64,000 nt of DNA from Actinomycetota bacterium. GTDB taxonomy: Bacteria; Actinomycetota; Actinomycetes; Actinomycetales; Microbacteriaceae. The notes beneath the pieces were generated by a model. It did no database searches. It was not told where the DNA came from and saw only the letters and a program-made list of their open reading frames with translations. Shown one piece after another: positions 28,288-36,205 of the stretch. The position numbers and the translations under genes are program-made. The stretch lies in assembly GCA_020160915.1 (NCBI GenBank), contig JAIUPK010000002.1, positions 372,001 through 436,000 of the forward strand. Reading direction: 5' to 3'. Position 1 is the first letter of the stretch. Each line of letters opens with the position of its first letter.

Positions 28288-29658
28288 ATGAACAACAAGC
28301 CTGTGTACGAGATACCCATCAGCGGGGAAGAGAGGGTGCCGCCAGTGAACTACCCGCCGCCCGGCACGACCGTGCAGCCGCCGAGCTACCTGAACGCCCC
28401 GCCGCCGAGCGCCGCCAGTGCGGCCTTCGGTGACCCGGCGCCCGACCTCAACTTCGCCCCACCCGTCGCGCCGCGCGCGAGCCGCATCGACCCGAGCGTC
28501 GTGGATGCCACGGCGCGCGCGAGCAGCCTGCAGGCCGATCCCGACCTGATCCTCGCCCTGGAGGAGGTACTGCGCATGCACGCCTCCGACCTTCACGTCA
28601 CGGTGAACGCCGTGCCGATGATCCGGGTCGACGGGGGACTTCGGCCGATCGAGAGTTCAGGCGTCTGGGACCGGGCGAAGGTCACCTCGGCGCTGCGGAG
28701 CATCCTGACGCCGCAGCAGGTCGCCCGCTTCGACGAGGAGCATGAACTCGACCTCGCGTACACGATCTCGGCCAACGCCCGCTTCCGTGTCAACATCTAC
28801 CAGCAGCGCAACTCGATGGGCGCGGCCTTCCGGCTCATCCCCACCGACATCAAGCAGCTGTCGGAGCTCGGCGTGCCCGAGTCGGTGGCCAACTTCGCGA
28901 CGCTCGCTCGAGGTCTCGTACTTGTGACCGGCCCCACCGGTTCGGGTAAGTCGACCACTCTTGCGGCTCACGTCGACCTGGTGAACCGCACGCGAGCCGA
29001 CCACATCGTGACCGTCGAGGACCCGATCGAGTTCCTGCACTCCAACCACCGCTCGCTGGTGAACCAGCGCGAGGTCGGCAGCGACACTCACAGCTTCACG
29101 GCGGCACTCAAGCACGTGTTGCGCCAGGACCCCGACGTCATCCTCATCGGTGAGCTGCGCGACCTCGAGACCATCTCGATCGCGCTGACCGCCGCCGAGA
29201 CCGGTCACCTCGTGTTCGCGACCCTGCACACTCAGGATGCCGCGCAGACGATCGACCGCGTCATCGACGTGTTCCCGCCGCACCAGCAGGCCCAGGTGCG
29301 CTCGCAGCTCGCGGCAACCCTGCGCGGAGTCGTCTGTCAGACGCTCGTCAAGCGCGCTCAGGGTGACGGCCGTGCGGTCGCCACCGAGGTGCTCGTCACC
29401 ACGCCCGCCATCGCGAACCTCATCCGCGAGGGCAAGACCTACCAGATCCCGAGCGCGCTCCAGGCGGGTCGCAGTCTCGGGATGCACACGCTCGACCAGC
29501 ACCTGGCCGACCTGGTCAACACCGGCCAGATCACCTACGTCGCGGCGGTAGAGAAGGTGCACGACGCTGCCGGCTTCGACCGGCTCATCAACCGCATGGA
29601 CGGCTCCGGAGTGAGCGTCCAGCAGCACGAATTCGCCACAGACTTCGGAGCGAGGTAA
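28288..29658 (+). CDS. pilT: Type IV pilus retraction ATPase PilT
   Basis: The 456-residue protein has a long Pro/Ala-rich N-terminal extension of about 85 residues (PVNYPPPGTTVQPP..APPPSAASAAF) before the PilT domain: ASDLHVTVN, Walker A GPTGSGKST (from residue 215), VTVEDPIEFLH, Walker B RQDPDVILIGELRD, TAAETGHLVFATLHTQDA and the AIRNLIREGKTYQIPS-like signature (here AIANLIREGKTYQIPS). PilT hydrolyses ATP to depolymerise pili. Typical PilT is about 350 residues, so the disordered extension is unusual. ATG at 28288 follows TAGGGGGA. pilC starts two bases after the stop. Confidence 0.95.
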   Translation: MNNKPVYEIPISGEERVPPVNYPPPGTTVQPPSYLNAPPPSAASAAFGDPAPDLNFAPPVAPRASRIDPSVVDATARASSLQADPDLILALEEVLRMHASDLHVTVNAVPMIRVDGGLRPIESSGVWDRAKVTSALRSILTPQQVARFDEEHELDLAYTISANARFRVNIYQQRNSMGAAFRLIPTDIKQLSELGVPESVANFATLARGLVLVTGPTGSGKSTTLAAHVDLVNRTRADHIVTVEDPIEFLHSNHRSLVNQREVGSDTHSFTAALKHVLRQDPDVILIGELRDLETISIALTAAETGHLVFATLHTQDAAQTIDRVIDVFPPHQQAQVRSQLAATLRGVVCQTLVKRAQGDGRAVATEVLVTTPAIANLIREGKTYQIPSALQAGRSLGMHTLDQHLADLVNTGQITYVAAVEKVHDAAGFDRLINRMDGSGVSVQQHEFATDFGAR

Positions 29659-29660
29659 CC

Positions 29661-30896
29661 ATGTCCACGATCACCGCGCAGGCGTACGCCTACAAGGGCC
29701 GCGACACGAGCGGCAAGGTCATCAAGGGCCGCATGGAGGCGTCCAGCGAGTCAGCTGTGGTGTCCCGGATGCGCTCAATGGGCCTGTCTCCCGTGGAGAT
29801 CCGCCCTACGTCTGCCGGGGCCGGCCTCAACATGGAGATCAACCTGGGCGCGTTCGAGAAGGGCGTCAAGCTCAAGGACATCGCGATCATGAGCCGCCAG
29901 CTGGCCACGATGATCGCTGCCGGTCTGAGCCTGCTGCGAGCACTGTCCATCCTCGCGTCGCAGACGGAGAACAAGACCTTGGGCTCGACCCTGGACTCGG
30001 TGCGGGTCGCCGTGGAGGGGGGCGCCGCGCTCTCCGACGCGCTTGCCCGTCACCGCCAGATCTTCCCGCCGATCATGATCCACATGGTGCGCGCGGGTGA
30101 GACGGGCGGGTTCCTGGACCACGCGCTCGAATCGGTGGCCGACACCTTCGAGGCTGATGTGAAGCTGCGATCGACCATCAAGTCCGCGCTCACCTACCCA
30201 GTCGTCGTGCTGATCATGGCTGTCGTCTCCGTTATCGGCATGCTGCTGTTCATCGTGCCGATCTTCGAGAAGATGTTCGCCGACCTCGGCGGCGAGCTGC
30301 CGCTGCCCACCCAGATCCTCGTGATCCTGTCGAGGGCCATGGTGTGGATCGCGCCGGTGCTGCTGGTCGGTGGCATCGCGTTCGCCATCTGGTGGAAGCG
30401 CAACAAGCACACGGATGCCGTGCGCAGCCGGGTCGATCCGCTCAAGCTGCGTCTTCCCGTCTTCGGCGACCTGTTCCGCAAGGTCGCCATTGCGCGCTTC
30501 ACCCGCAACTTCGCAACCATGACCGGTTCGGGGGTTCCCGTGCTTCAGTCTCTCGCAATCGTGGGGGAGACCTCGGGCAACTGGGTGATCGAGAAAGCGC
30601 TGATCAACGTGCAGGACTCCGTGAGGGCCGGCCGTACCATTGCCGAGCCGCTCGCGAACGAGCCCATGATCCCGTCGATGGTCACGCAGATGATCGCGGT
30701 CGGCGAGGACTCGGGGTCTCTCGAGCAAATGCTCAACAAGATCAGCGACTTCTACGACGCCGAGGTGCAGGCGACCACCGAAGCGCTGACCTCGCTCATC
30801 GAGCCGCTGATGATCGCGGTCATCGGCACCGTGATCGGTGGCATGATCATCGCGCTGTACATGCCCATCTTCACGATCTTCGATCAGATCCACTAG
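29661..30896 (+). CDS. pilC: Type IV pilus inner-membrane platform protein PilC
   Basis: The 411-residue protein has two T2SF domains (about residues 65-190 and 270-395), each with the GEETG/GE-type signature (VRAGETGGFLDHAL and IAVGEDSGSLEQML), and three membrane helices, including VVVLIMAVVSVIGMLLFIVPIF and the C-terminal PLMIAVIGTVIGGMIIALYMPIF. The N-terminal YAYKGRDTSGKVIKG is the usual GspF opening. PilC couples the PilB/PilT motors to pilin assembly. The ATG follows the pilT stop by two bases, with GCGAGG as the ribosome binding site. Confidence 0.95.
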   Translation: MSTITAQAYAYKGRDTSGKVIKGRMEASSESAVVSRMRSMGLSPVEIRPTSAGAGLNMEINLGAFEKGVKLKDIAIMSRQLATMIAAGLSLLRALSILASQTENKTLGSTLDSVRVAVEGGAALSDALARHRQIFPPIMIHMVRAGETGGFLDHALESVADTFEADVKLRSTIKSALTYPVVVLIMAVVSVIGMLLFIVPIFEKMFADLGGELPLPTQILVILSRAMVWIAPVLLVGGIAFAIWWKRNKHTDAVRSRVDPLKLRLPVFGDLFRKVAIARFTRNFATMTGSGVPVLQSLAIVGETSGNWVIEKALINVQDSVRAGRTIAEPLANEPMIPSMVTQMIAVGEDSGSLEQMLNKISDFYDAEVQATTEALTSLIEPLMIAVIGTVIGGMIIALYMPIFTIFDQIH

Positions 30897-30905
30897 GCGC
30901 AGGAC

Positions 30906-31286
30906 ATGGTTCGCGACAGGGGTTTCACTCTTGTTGAGCTGCTCATAGTTGTCCTGGTGATCGGCATCCTGTCCGCTGTTGCGGTCCCGACGTTCGTAGG
31001 GCAGCGCAATCAGGCGAGGGATGCCGCGGCGAAGTCCGACCTCGGTCATGCGAAGCAGGCGATGCTCGCCTATGCAACAGTCAACGGCGCCTACACGAGC
31101 ACGGTGGCAAATCTGAACCAGTTCGGGTACACCACGAGCTCAGGCAACACGGCTACGTCGATCCGATTGGGAGCGACGACCAGCAAGTTCTGCATCCAGA
31201 CGCGATCCGCGACCGGCACCACGTGGAAGATCCGGTACAACTCGGGTGTGATTTCCGGTTCGTGCGGTGCCGCTGACGTCGCGTAA
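30906..31286 (+). CDS. pilA: Type IV pilin 1
   Basis: The 126-residue prepilin has a short leader MVRDRG followed by FTLVELLIVVLVIGILSAVAVPTF, the class III signal cleaved after Gly6 with Glu at mature position 5. The C-terminal region holds two Cys (KFCIQT and SGSCGAADVA) likely forming a disulfide loop. Its C-terminal 50 residues are nearly the same as those of pilin 2, so the two are tandem duplicates. It starts nine bases after pilC and probably depends on readthrough from it, unlike the next two pilin genes, which have their own long leaders. Confidence 0.92.
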   Translation: MVRDRGFTLVELLIVVLVIGILSAVAVPTFVGQRNQARDAAAKSDLGHAKQAMLAYATVNGAYTSTVANLNQFGYTTSSGNTATSIRLGATTSKFCIQTRSATGTTWKIRYNSGVISGSCGAADVA

Positions 31287-31314
31287 ACAACCCGAAGTGG
31301 GGGTCGGAGCGGGG

Positions 31315-31433
31315 CCAAGTGCCCCCCTTCGAGGGATTTCGATCTGTACCCCGATGAGGACACACTGTGTGACGGGGGTCAAAGTACTTTGGGGGGCCTC
31401 CTGTCCACTCTTCACAGAACGACGGGATTGACA
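31315..31433 (+). ncRNA. Duplicated pilin leader, copy A
   Basis: The region before pilin 2 shares blocks with the region before pilin 3: CCCCCTT-NN-GAGGGATTT, GGGGGTCA and TTTGGGGGRCCTCCTGTCCAC. GGGGGUC (31374-31380) can pair with GGCCUCC (31395-31401) across a 14-base loop that holds the AAAGUACUUU palindrome. In copy B the partner is GACCUCC, so a U-G pair here replaces a U-A pair there. It ends at the ATG. A structured leader or riboswitch is possible; it matches no motif I know. Confidence 0.5.
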
Positions 31434-31832
31434 ATGACTACGAAACGACTGCGCCAGGATGAACGGGGGTTCACCCTCATCGAGCTGCTGGTGGTAGTAC
31501 TCATCATCGGTATCCTCGCTGCTATTGCGATACCGGTGTTCGTCAGCCAGCAGAACCAGGCGAAGGATGCCGCGGCCAAGTCCGACCTCGGATCGGCCAA
31601 GTTGGCCGAGATCTCCTACGCGACGGCGAACAACGCGTACACGAGCACGCTGGCCAACCTCGCAACTTACGGATACACGACGACCACGGGCAACACGGCT
31701 ACGGCGATCACGCTGGGCGCGACCACGAGCAAGTTCTGCATCCAAACGACCTCCGCAACCGGAACGACGTGGAAGATCACCTACAACACTGGCGTCGTGT
31801 CGGGCGCCTGCGTTGCGGCCGACGTGGCTTAG
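31434..31832 (+). CDS. pilA: Type IV pilin 2
   Basis: The 132-residue prepilin has leader MTTKRLRQDERG, then FTLIELLVVVLIIGILAAIAIPVF with Glu5. Its C-terminal half (NNAYTSTLANLATYGYTTTTGNTAT..SKFCIQTTSATGTTWKITYNTGVVSGACVAADVA) is nearly identical to pilin 1. The two Cys form a probable disulfide loop. I chose ATG at 31434 over an upstream frame from 31389 because the leader peptide fits class III signals and the upstream part lies in the conserved leader RNA. A strong hairpin at 31849-31882 follows. Confidence 0.92.
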   Translation: MTTKRLRQDERGFTLIELLVVVLIIGILAAIAIPVFVSQQNQAKDAAAKSDLGSAKLAEISYATANNAYTSTLANLATYGYTTTTGNTATAITLGATTSKFCIQTTSATGTTWKITYNTGVVSGACVAADVA

Positions 31833-31848
31833 TACTCACGACCGAAGT

Positions 31849-31882
31849 CGAAGGGGCATCGCCTGCGGGTGGTGCCCCTTCG
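31849..31882 (+). terminator. Hairpin after pilin 2
   Basis: CGAAGGGGCA (31849-31858) pairs with TGCCCCTTCG (31873-31882), a 10-bp stem with a 14-base loop and no T-run. It may end the pilin 2 message or limit readthrough to pilin 3. Confidence 0.65.
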
Positions 31883-31927
31883 GCGTCTAAGGGGGCCGGC
31901 GGCATCCCTCGTATTGGGGGTGTGTTT

Positions 31928-32051
31928 ATGGCTTTGTACCCCCTTATGAGGGATTTACGTACCTCGGCTGCCCCGGGAACATATCCAGTGGGGGTCAGCA
32001 AGATATTTGGGGGACCTCCTGTCCACTCACTTTGACGGAACAGGAAGAACA
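31928..32051 (+). ncRNA. Duplicated pilin leader, copy B
   Basis: It repeats the blocks of copy A: CCCCCTTATGAGGGATTT (31939-31956), GGGGGTCA (31990-31997) and TTTGGGGGACC TCCTGTCCACTC (32006-32028). GGGGGUC pairs with GACCUCC over a 16-base loop, keeping the copy A stem. The middle part between the blocks differs. It ends at the ATG of pilin 3, with AGGAAGA as ribosome binding site. Confidence 0.5.
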
Positions 32052-32471
32052 ATGATTACTGCAATTCACAAGTCGATGGCAGCCAAGCGCGACGCCATCA
32101 AGAACAACGACAAGGGTTTCACGCTCATCGAGCTCCTGGTCGTCGTCCTGATCATCGGCATCCTCGCCGCGATCGCCATCCCGGTGTTCCTCGGCCAGCA
32201 GGACCAGGCCAAGAACGCCGCGATCCAGTCCGACCTCGGCAACGCGAAGATCGCCATGATCTCCTACGCGACTGCCAACGGTGGCACCTACCTCGGTGTC
32301 AGCAACCAGGCCGCGACCGCGACCGCACTCGGCACCTACGGCTACACCGGCAGCTCGGTCGCCGTCATCACCGGTGGCGCCAGCTTCTGCCTCCAGGGCA
32401 CCTCGGCCGCGACCGGCAGCCCGGCATACAAGATCACCTACAACGGCGGTGCCGTGGCAGGTACCTGCTAA
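32052..32471 (+). CDS. pilA: Type IV pilin 3
   Basis: The 139-residue prepilin has a longer leader (MITAIHKSMAAKRDAIKNNDKG, 22 residues) and FTLIELLVVVLIIGILAAIAIPVF with Glu5. The body differs from pilins 1 and 2 (GGTYLGVSNQAATATALGTYGYTGSSVAV..GGASFCLQGTS..AVAGTC) and ends at the second Cys. It is probably an alternative or major pilin with its own leader and terminator (hairpin at 32489-32520). I took ATG at 32052, preceded by AGGAAGA, rather than an upstream frame from 32007. Confidence 0.92.
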   Translation: MITAIHKSMAAKRDAIKNNDKGFTLIELLVVVLIIGILAAIAIPVFLGQQDQAKNAAIQSDLGNAKIAMISYATANGGTYLGVSNQAATATALGTYGYTGSSVAVITGGASFCLQGTSAATGSPAYKITYNGGAVAGTC

Positions 32472-32488
32472 GCACCACCTAGCACTAC

Positions 32489-32520
32489 CTGTGGGGCGCT
32501 GCTCCGGCGGCGCCCCACAG
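32489..32520 (+). terminator. Hairpin after pilin 3
   Basis: CTGTGGGGCG (32489-32498) pairs perfectly with CGCCCCACAG (32511-32520) across a 12-base loop. It would separate the abundant pilin messages from the downstream minor pilin genes. Confidence 0.7.
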
Positions 32521-32579
32521 TCATCACCACCGCACTGAAGCATCACCAGCACGACACGATCAGAGGGGGGCTCGATCGC

Positions 32580-33014
32580 ATGTTTACACCGCAGGCGAAG
32601 TCGGCCTCCGCGAACGACGAGGGGTTCACACTCGTCGAGGTGGTCGTCTCGATCATCGTTCTCGCACTCATTGCACTCGCACTTCTACCGCTGCTCATCC
32701 AGGGGATCAAGCAGTCAGCACAGGCGGCCGCAATCGCCAGCGCCGTGCAACTCGCCAACAGCCAGGTCGACTTGGCCCGCGCGCAGGCGACCACGTGCAC
32801 CGCTGTCACCGCCACGCCGGCCGTCACCGTCTCGTCGACAGCGACCTACCGAGGTGTGCCGCTCGTCGTCACCAAGACCGTGGGCGCGTGCCCGACTCCG
32901 ACGCCGAGCGCGACCGCCCCTGGCACCATCCCGTTCACCGCCACGGTCACTCGCAGCGACACCGGCGAGACTCTCGCGACGGTGTCCACCAAGATCCTCG
33001 TTACGGGCGGCTGA
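32580..33014 (+). CDS. Minor pilin-like protein (PulG/PilV type)
   Basis: The 144-residue protein has leader MFTPQAKSASANDEG, then FTLVEVVVSIIVLALIALALLPLL, the class III signal with Glu5. The remainder is Thr/Ala/Val-rich with two Cys (ATTCTAV and VGACPTP) and ends with VSTKILVTGG. The VEVVVSIIVL helix with Val-rich start is typical of PilV/minor pseudopilins that form the pilus tip complex. The next minor pilin starts one base after its stop. GAGGGGGG lies upstream at a slightly long spacing. Confidence 0.85.
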   Translation: MFTPQAKSASANDEGFTLVEVVVSIIVLALIALALLPLLIQGIKQSAQAAAIASAVQLANSQVDLARAQATTCTAVTATPAVTVSSTATYRGVPLVVTKTVGACPTPTPSATAPGTIPFTATVTRSDTGETLATVSTKILVTGG

Positions 33015-33015
33015 C

Positions 33016-33606
33016 GTGATCGTGCAGTCGAACGACAAGCAATCGGGCTTCACCCTGATTGAGCTCATGGTGGGCGCCCTGCTCACTGTGCTGGTGCTCA
33101 CGATCGTGGGCGGACTTGTGATCAGTTCGACCCGTTCGGAGGGAATCGTCAGGTCGGTGGCGCAGGCGACTCAGGCGGGGCAGGTCGTCACAGCTTCGGT
33201 ACAGAACGGCATTCGCAACTCCGCGATCTCGCTGAACACGGGAACTCCCTACCGGCTCACCACGCCGAGTGGCTCCGACCAGCTGCTCGTGGCGCTCGTC
33301 GTCTCATCCGGAACCACCGCGACCGCAAGTTGCTCGGCCTGGTACTACTCGGCGAGTGCCGGTGAGGTGCGCTACACGACCTCCTCGTCGGCCATCGCGG
33401 CGCCGACCGCAAGCCAGCTGGCGACGTGGACCCTGCTCTCGAAAGGCGTCGCACCGGTATCGCCGAGCACCGCGATCTTCACAGCGAACGGCACATATGG
33501 ACTCACTCTCGCGTTCCAGGAGGCTGCCGGTTCGGCGTCGCCGATCGTGTTCCAGAGTTCGATCACCAGCCGCACTGGAATGACAGGAGCCATCGCATGC
33601 TACTGA
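33016..33606 (+). CDS. Minor pilin-like protein (PilW type)
   Basis: The 196-residue protein has leader VIVQSNDKQSG, then FTLIELMVGALLTVLVLTIVGGLVI, with Glu5. LMVGALLxxLVL is the PilW-type signal helix. The body is Ser/Thr/Ala-rich, with Cys in TASCSAWYYS and near the C-terminus (GAIACY). It probably belongs to the minor pilin initiation complex. The start is GTG at 33016, right after the previous stop (TGACGTG); GTG at 33022 is possible. The stop overlaps the start of the next gene by ten bases. Confidence 0.8.
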   Translation: MIVQSNDKQSGFTLIELMVGALLTVLVLTIVGGLVISSTRSEGIVRSVAQATQAGQVVTASVQNGIRNSAISLNTGTPYRLTTPSGSDQLLVALVVSSGTTATASCSAWYYSASAGEVRYTTSSSAIAAPTASQLATWTLLSKGVAPVSPSTAIFTANGTYGLTLAFQEAAGSASPIVFQSSITSRTGMTGAIACY

Positions 33607-35381
33607 CCCGAATTCACTCCGCCCTCACGCGCGACGATCGAGGTGCCGCACTCGCGGCGGCGATGTCGCTCATGCTTCTGGGTGCGCTCCTGTCGGTGCT
33701 CATCCTCTCCAGCGTGGTGGCCACCTTCTCCGCGACCACGGGAACCCGCGCGAGCGTGCAGTCCGAGGCATCCGCACAAGCCGGAATCGACGTCGCGCTT
33801 GCCTCCGTAATGTCGGGCAACTGCGTGTCGAGCTACACCAGCACCACCGTCCCCAAGTACTCCGTGGCAGTGAGCTACACCACCTCGCCGACCCTCAGCA
33901 CGCCCGGGCTGACTTGGGTCAGCGGATGCCCGACCGCTTCGGCACCCTTCATGAAGATCACGTCGACGGGAACCGCCGGCAGTCCCGCGGTCGGCACCAC
34001 GACATTCGGCAACACCGAGGCTGTCGAGGCAATCTACGCCCGGCCCGTGAGCACTGCGATCCTGCAGGCCACCGGACCTGCCGTTTACGCCTATTCCTCG
34101 CAGTCATTCGCGGGTTCAGGCACTCTGGTGTCGCTCGATGGCACGAACGACGCCGATGTGATGATCAAGACCGGCGATGTCGCTTGCTCGGGCGGTGCGG
34201 CAGCCAAGGGTGACTTCGTCGTCAACGAGGGCAATCTCACGCTCAGCGGTTCATGCGGAGTCACCGGCAATGTCTGGGCCTCGGGTAGCGGAAAGGGAGT
34301 CATCAACCTGTCCGGTGGTGTGGTCGTCGGCGGGAATGCGGTGGGAAACGGACTCATCATCAGCTCTGGATCTGTCGGTGGTTCGACCTGGACCACAGGT
34401 GCCACAACCATCAACAGCGCGACAATCGGCGGGGGCGTCACCGTCACGGCCAACAATTTTGTGACGGGCGGCAGCAACAAGATCGGCGGCAATCTGTGGG
34501 CGTCAGGAAGCGCAGAGTTGACCAACGGCGACGATGTCAAGGGCAATGCAACCGCTCAGACGCTCAAGCTCAGCGGCGGTAACGTCGGGTCTTCTGCGAG
34601 TAACGAAGCGTGGTCGCGCGGCGATGTGACGGGAGTGACTTGGTTCACCATCAAGTCGCACCTCACGGCAAAATCAGTGCCCTCGGGCATGACGGCGGGA
34701 GGCGGGATCACAGTCGTACCAGCAGGCCCGGGCGCGGGCGGCGCCGCACCTGCAACGCCGACCTCGCCGATCGTGCCGAACTGGGTCAACTTCACCTACC
34801 AGGCATCGGATTGGCCGGGGTATACGGTCGCGACCCTCGGCACCACCTGCACGTCAACGACCCTTCAGACCGCGATCAACAGCTTCAGTGGCGGCAAGGG
34901 TGTCATCGATGCTCGGGCATGCACCGCCCCGATCTTCATGGGCGGCAGCACTAAAGTTGCGCTGTCGAACGACGTCGCCATCATCTCGACCTACGGCTTC
35001 GATCTCAGCTACAGCAAGGGTGGCGGTGGTTTCAGCTCGACCGTGCCAGTCGACCTCTTCCTCATCACGCCCGACACCACGGCGGAGTCGCCAGCAACAC
35101 CGACGTGCCCGAGTGGATCGAGCATCCTGGTGGGCGGTGGGTTCACATTCAGCAGCACCATCTCGACGATCATCTACACGCCGTGCAAGGCGGCAATCGG
35201 ATCCGGCATCAACTTCTACGGCCAGGTCTTCGCGGGTCAGGCAGTCGTGGACGGCGCTGCGAAACTGTTCTACACGACGGTCGGGCTGCCCGGCTGGAAC
35301 CTCGACACCGGAACCACCTCCAGTGTCACCTCGTCGCCCAATGCCTGGGCGTCCGTTTCGACCCGCAATGTGACGGGATGA
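33597..35381 (+). CDS. PilX-like protein with long repetitive region
   Basis: The 594-residue protein begins LLTRIHSALTRDDRGAALAAAMSLMLLGALLSVLIL, resembling the PilX N-terminal signal (RGAALxxxLxLLxLL) with no Glu5. From about residue 190 to 400 it is Gly/Ser/Thr/Asn-rich with many short strands (GNVWASGSGKGVINLSGG, GNAVGNGLIISSGSVGG, GGNLWASGSAELTNG), as in right-handed beta-helix or bactofilin-like folds. A Cys-containing C-terminal part follows (CTSTTLQ, DARACTAPIF, TPTCPSG, YTPCKAA). It is probably a pilus-tip or surface adhesin. ATG at 33597 follows ACAGGAG. Its stop overlaps the peptidase gene (ATGA). Confidence 0.75.
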   Translation: MLLTRIHSALTRDDRGAALAAAMSLMLLGALLSVLILSSVVATFSATTGTRASVQSEASAQAGIDVALASVMSGNCVSSYTSTTVPKYSVAVSYTTSPTLSTPGLTWVSGCPTASAPFMKITSTGTAGSPAVGTTTFGNTEAVEAIYARPVSTAILQATGPAVYAYSSQSFAGSGTLVSLDGTNDADVMIKTGDVACSGGAAAKGDFVVNEGNLTLSGSCGVTGNVWASGSGKGVINLSGGVVVGGNAVGNGLIISSGSVGGSTWTTGATTINSATIGGGVTVTANNFVTGGSNKIGGNLWASGSAELTNGDDVKGNATAQTLKLSGGNVGSSASNEAWSRGDVTGVTWFTIKSHLTAKSVPSGMTAGGGITVVPAGPGAGGAAPATPTSPIVPNWVNFTYQASDWPGYTVATLGTTCTSTTLQTAINSFSGGKGVIDARACTAPIFMGGSTKVALSNDVAIISTYGFDLSYSKGGGGFSSTVPVDLFLITPDTTAESPATPTCPSGSSILVGGGFTFSSTISTIIYTPCKAAIGSGINFYGQVFAGQAVVDGAAKLFYTTVGLPGWNLDTGTTSSVTSSPNAWASVSTRNVTG

Positions 35382-36205
35382 TCGTGGTTGCCGTCATCGG
35401 GGTTTTCGGTGCTCTCATCGGGTCCTTCCTCAACGTCGTGATCTACCGCGTGCCCCTGGGCCGTTCGGTCGTGGCGCCAGCCAGCGCCTGCGGGCAGTGC
35501 GGGCATCCGATCCGCTGGTACGACAACATTCCTGTGATCTCCTGGCTTGCGCTCCGCGGCCGCTGCCGCGATTGCGGGGCGCACATCTCCGTGCGCTACC
35601 CCCTCGTCGAGCTCGCTGGCGCTGTGGCGTTCGTCTTCGTCGCCCTGCGGTTCCTGCCGGGCATCGTATCCGCGACCTCGGTGATGGCCCTGGTTGCGGG
35701 CATCCTCGCCCTCGTCGGCTACCTGTACTTCGTTGCGATCAGCCTCGCGCTGGCGCTCATCGATCTCGACACCCAGCGACTGCCCAACGTGCTCGTGCTG
35801 CCGTCGTACGCAGTCGCAGCCGTCACTCTGGGCGCTTCGTCGATTATCGGCGGATCCCTCCCCGCCCTCCTGCCGGCGGCTGTCGGCGGTGTTGGGCTGT
35901 TCCTCGTCTACCTCACACTTGCCTCCGCGTGGCGCGGCGGCATGGGCTTCGGCGATGTCAAGCTCGCGGGCGTCATCGGCATCTATCTGGGCTGGCTCGG
36001 CTGGGACGTGCTCGCCGTGGGCGCGCTAGCTGCGTTCCTCCTTGGCGGAGTCTTCGGCGTGATCCTCCTCGTGTCGCGCTCGGCCGGGGGCAAGACGGCT
36101 GTACCGTTCGGACCGTGGATGCTCGGGGGAGCCTGGGTGGGCATCCTCGGGGGCCATGAGATCGCCGCCTGGTATCTCGCACTGTTCGGATTGGGAGTGT
36201 CATGA
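35378..36205 (+). CDS. pilD: Prepilin peptidase (A24 aspartic protease)
   Basis: The 275-residue membrane enzyme cleaves class III leaders after Gly and methylates the new N-terminus when the full family domain is present. Two Cys pairs (CGQCGH C38/C41 and CRDCG C63/C66) form the zinc site. Catalytic Asp residues are in ALIDLDTQRLPN (D129 or D131) and GMGFGDVKLAG (D193, the GxGD motif). About seven to eight membrane helices are visible. It starts inside the stop of the previous gene and its own stop overlaps pilM by four bases, so it is part of the operon. Confidence 0.95.
   Translation: MIVVAVIGVFGALIGSFLNVVIYRVPLGRSVVAPASACGQCGHPIRWYDNIPVISWLALRGRCRDCGAHISVRYPLVELAGAVAFVFVALRFLPGIVSATSVMALVAGILALVGYLYFVAISLALALIDLDTQRLPNVLVLPSYAVAAVTLGASSIIGGSLPALLPAAVGGVGLFLVYLTLASAWRGGMGFGDVKLAGVIGIYLGWLGWDVLAVGALAAFLLGGVFGVILLVSRSAGGKTAVPFGPWMLGGAWVGILGGHEIAAWYLALFGLGVS

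Noticed and set aside
31429-31434. TTGACA just before the pilin 2 ATG as a promoter
   Set aside because: It overlaps the start codon region and has no -10 box in place.
31315-32051. Cyclic-di-GMP (GEMM) riboswitch in the pilin leaders
   Set aside because: The characteristic GEMM blocks and tetraloop receptor are absent, so I only call it a structured leader of unknown type.
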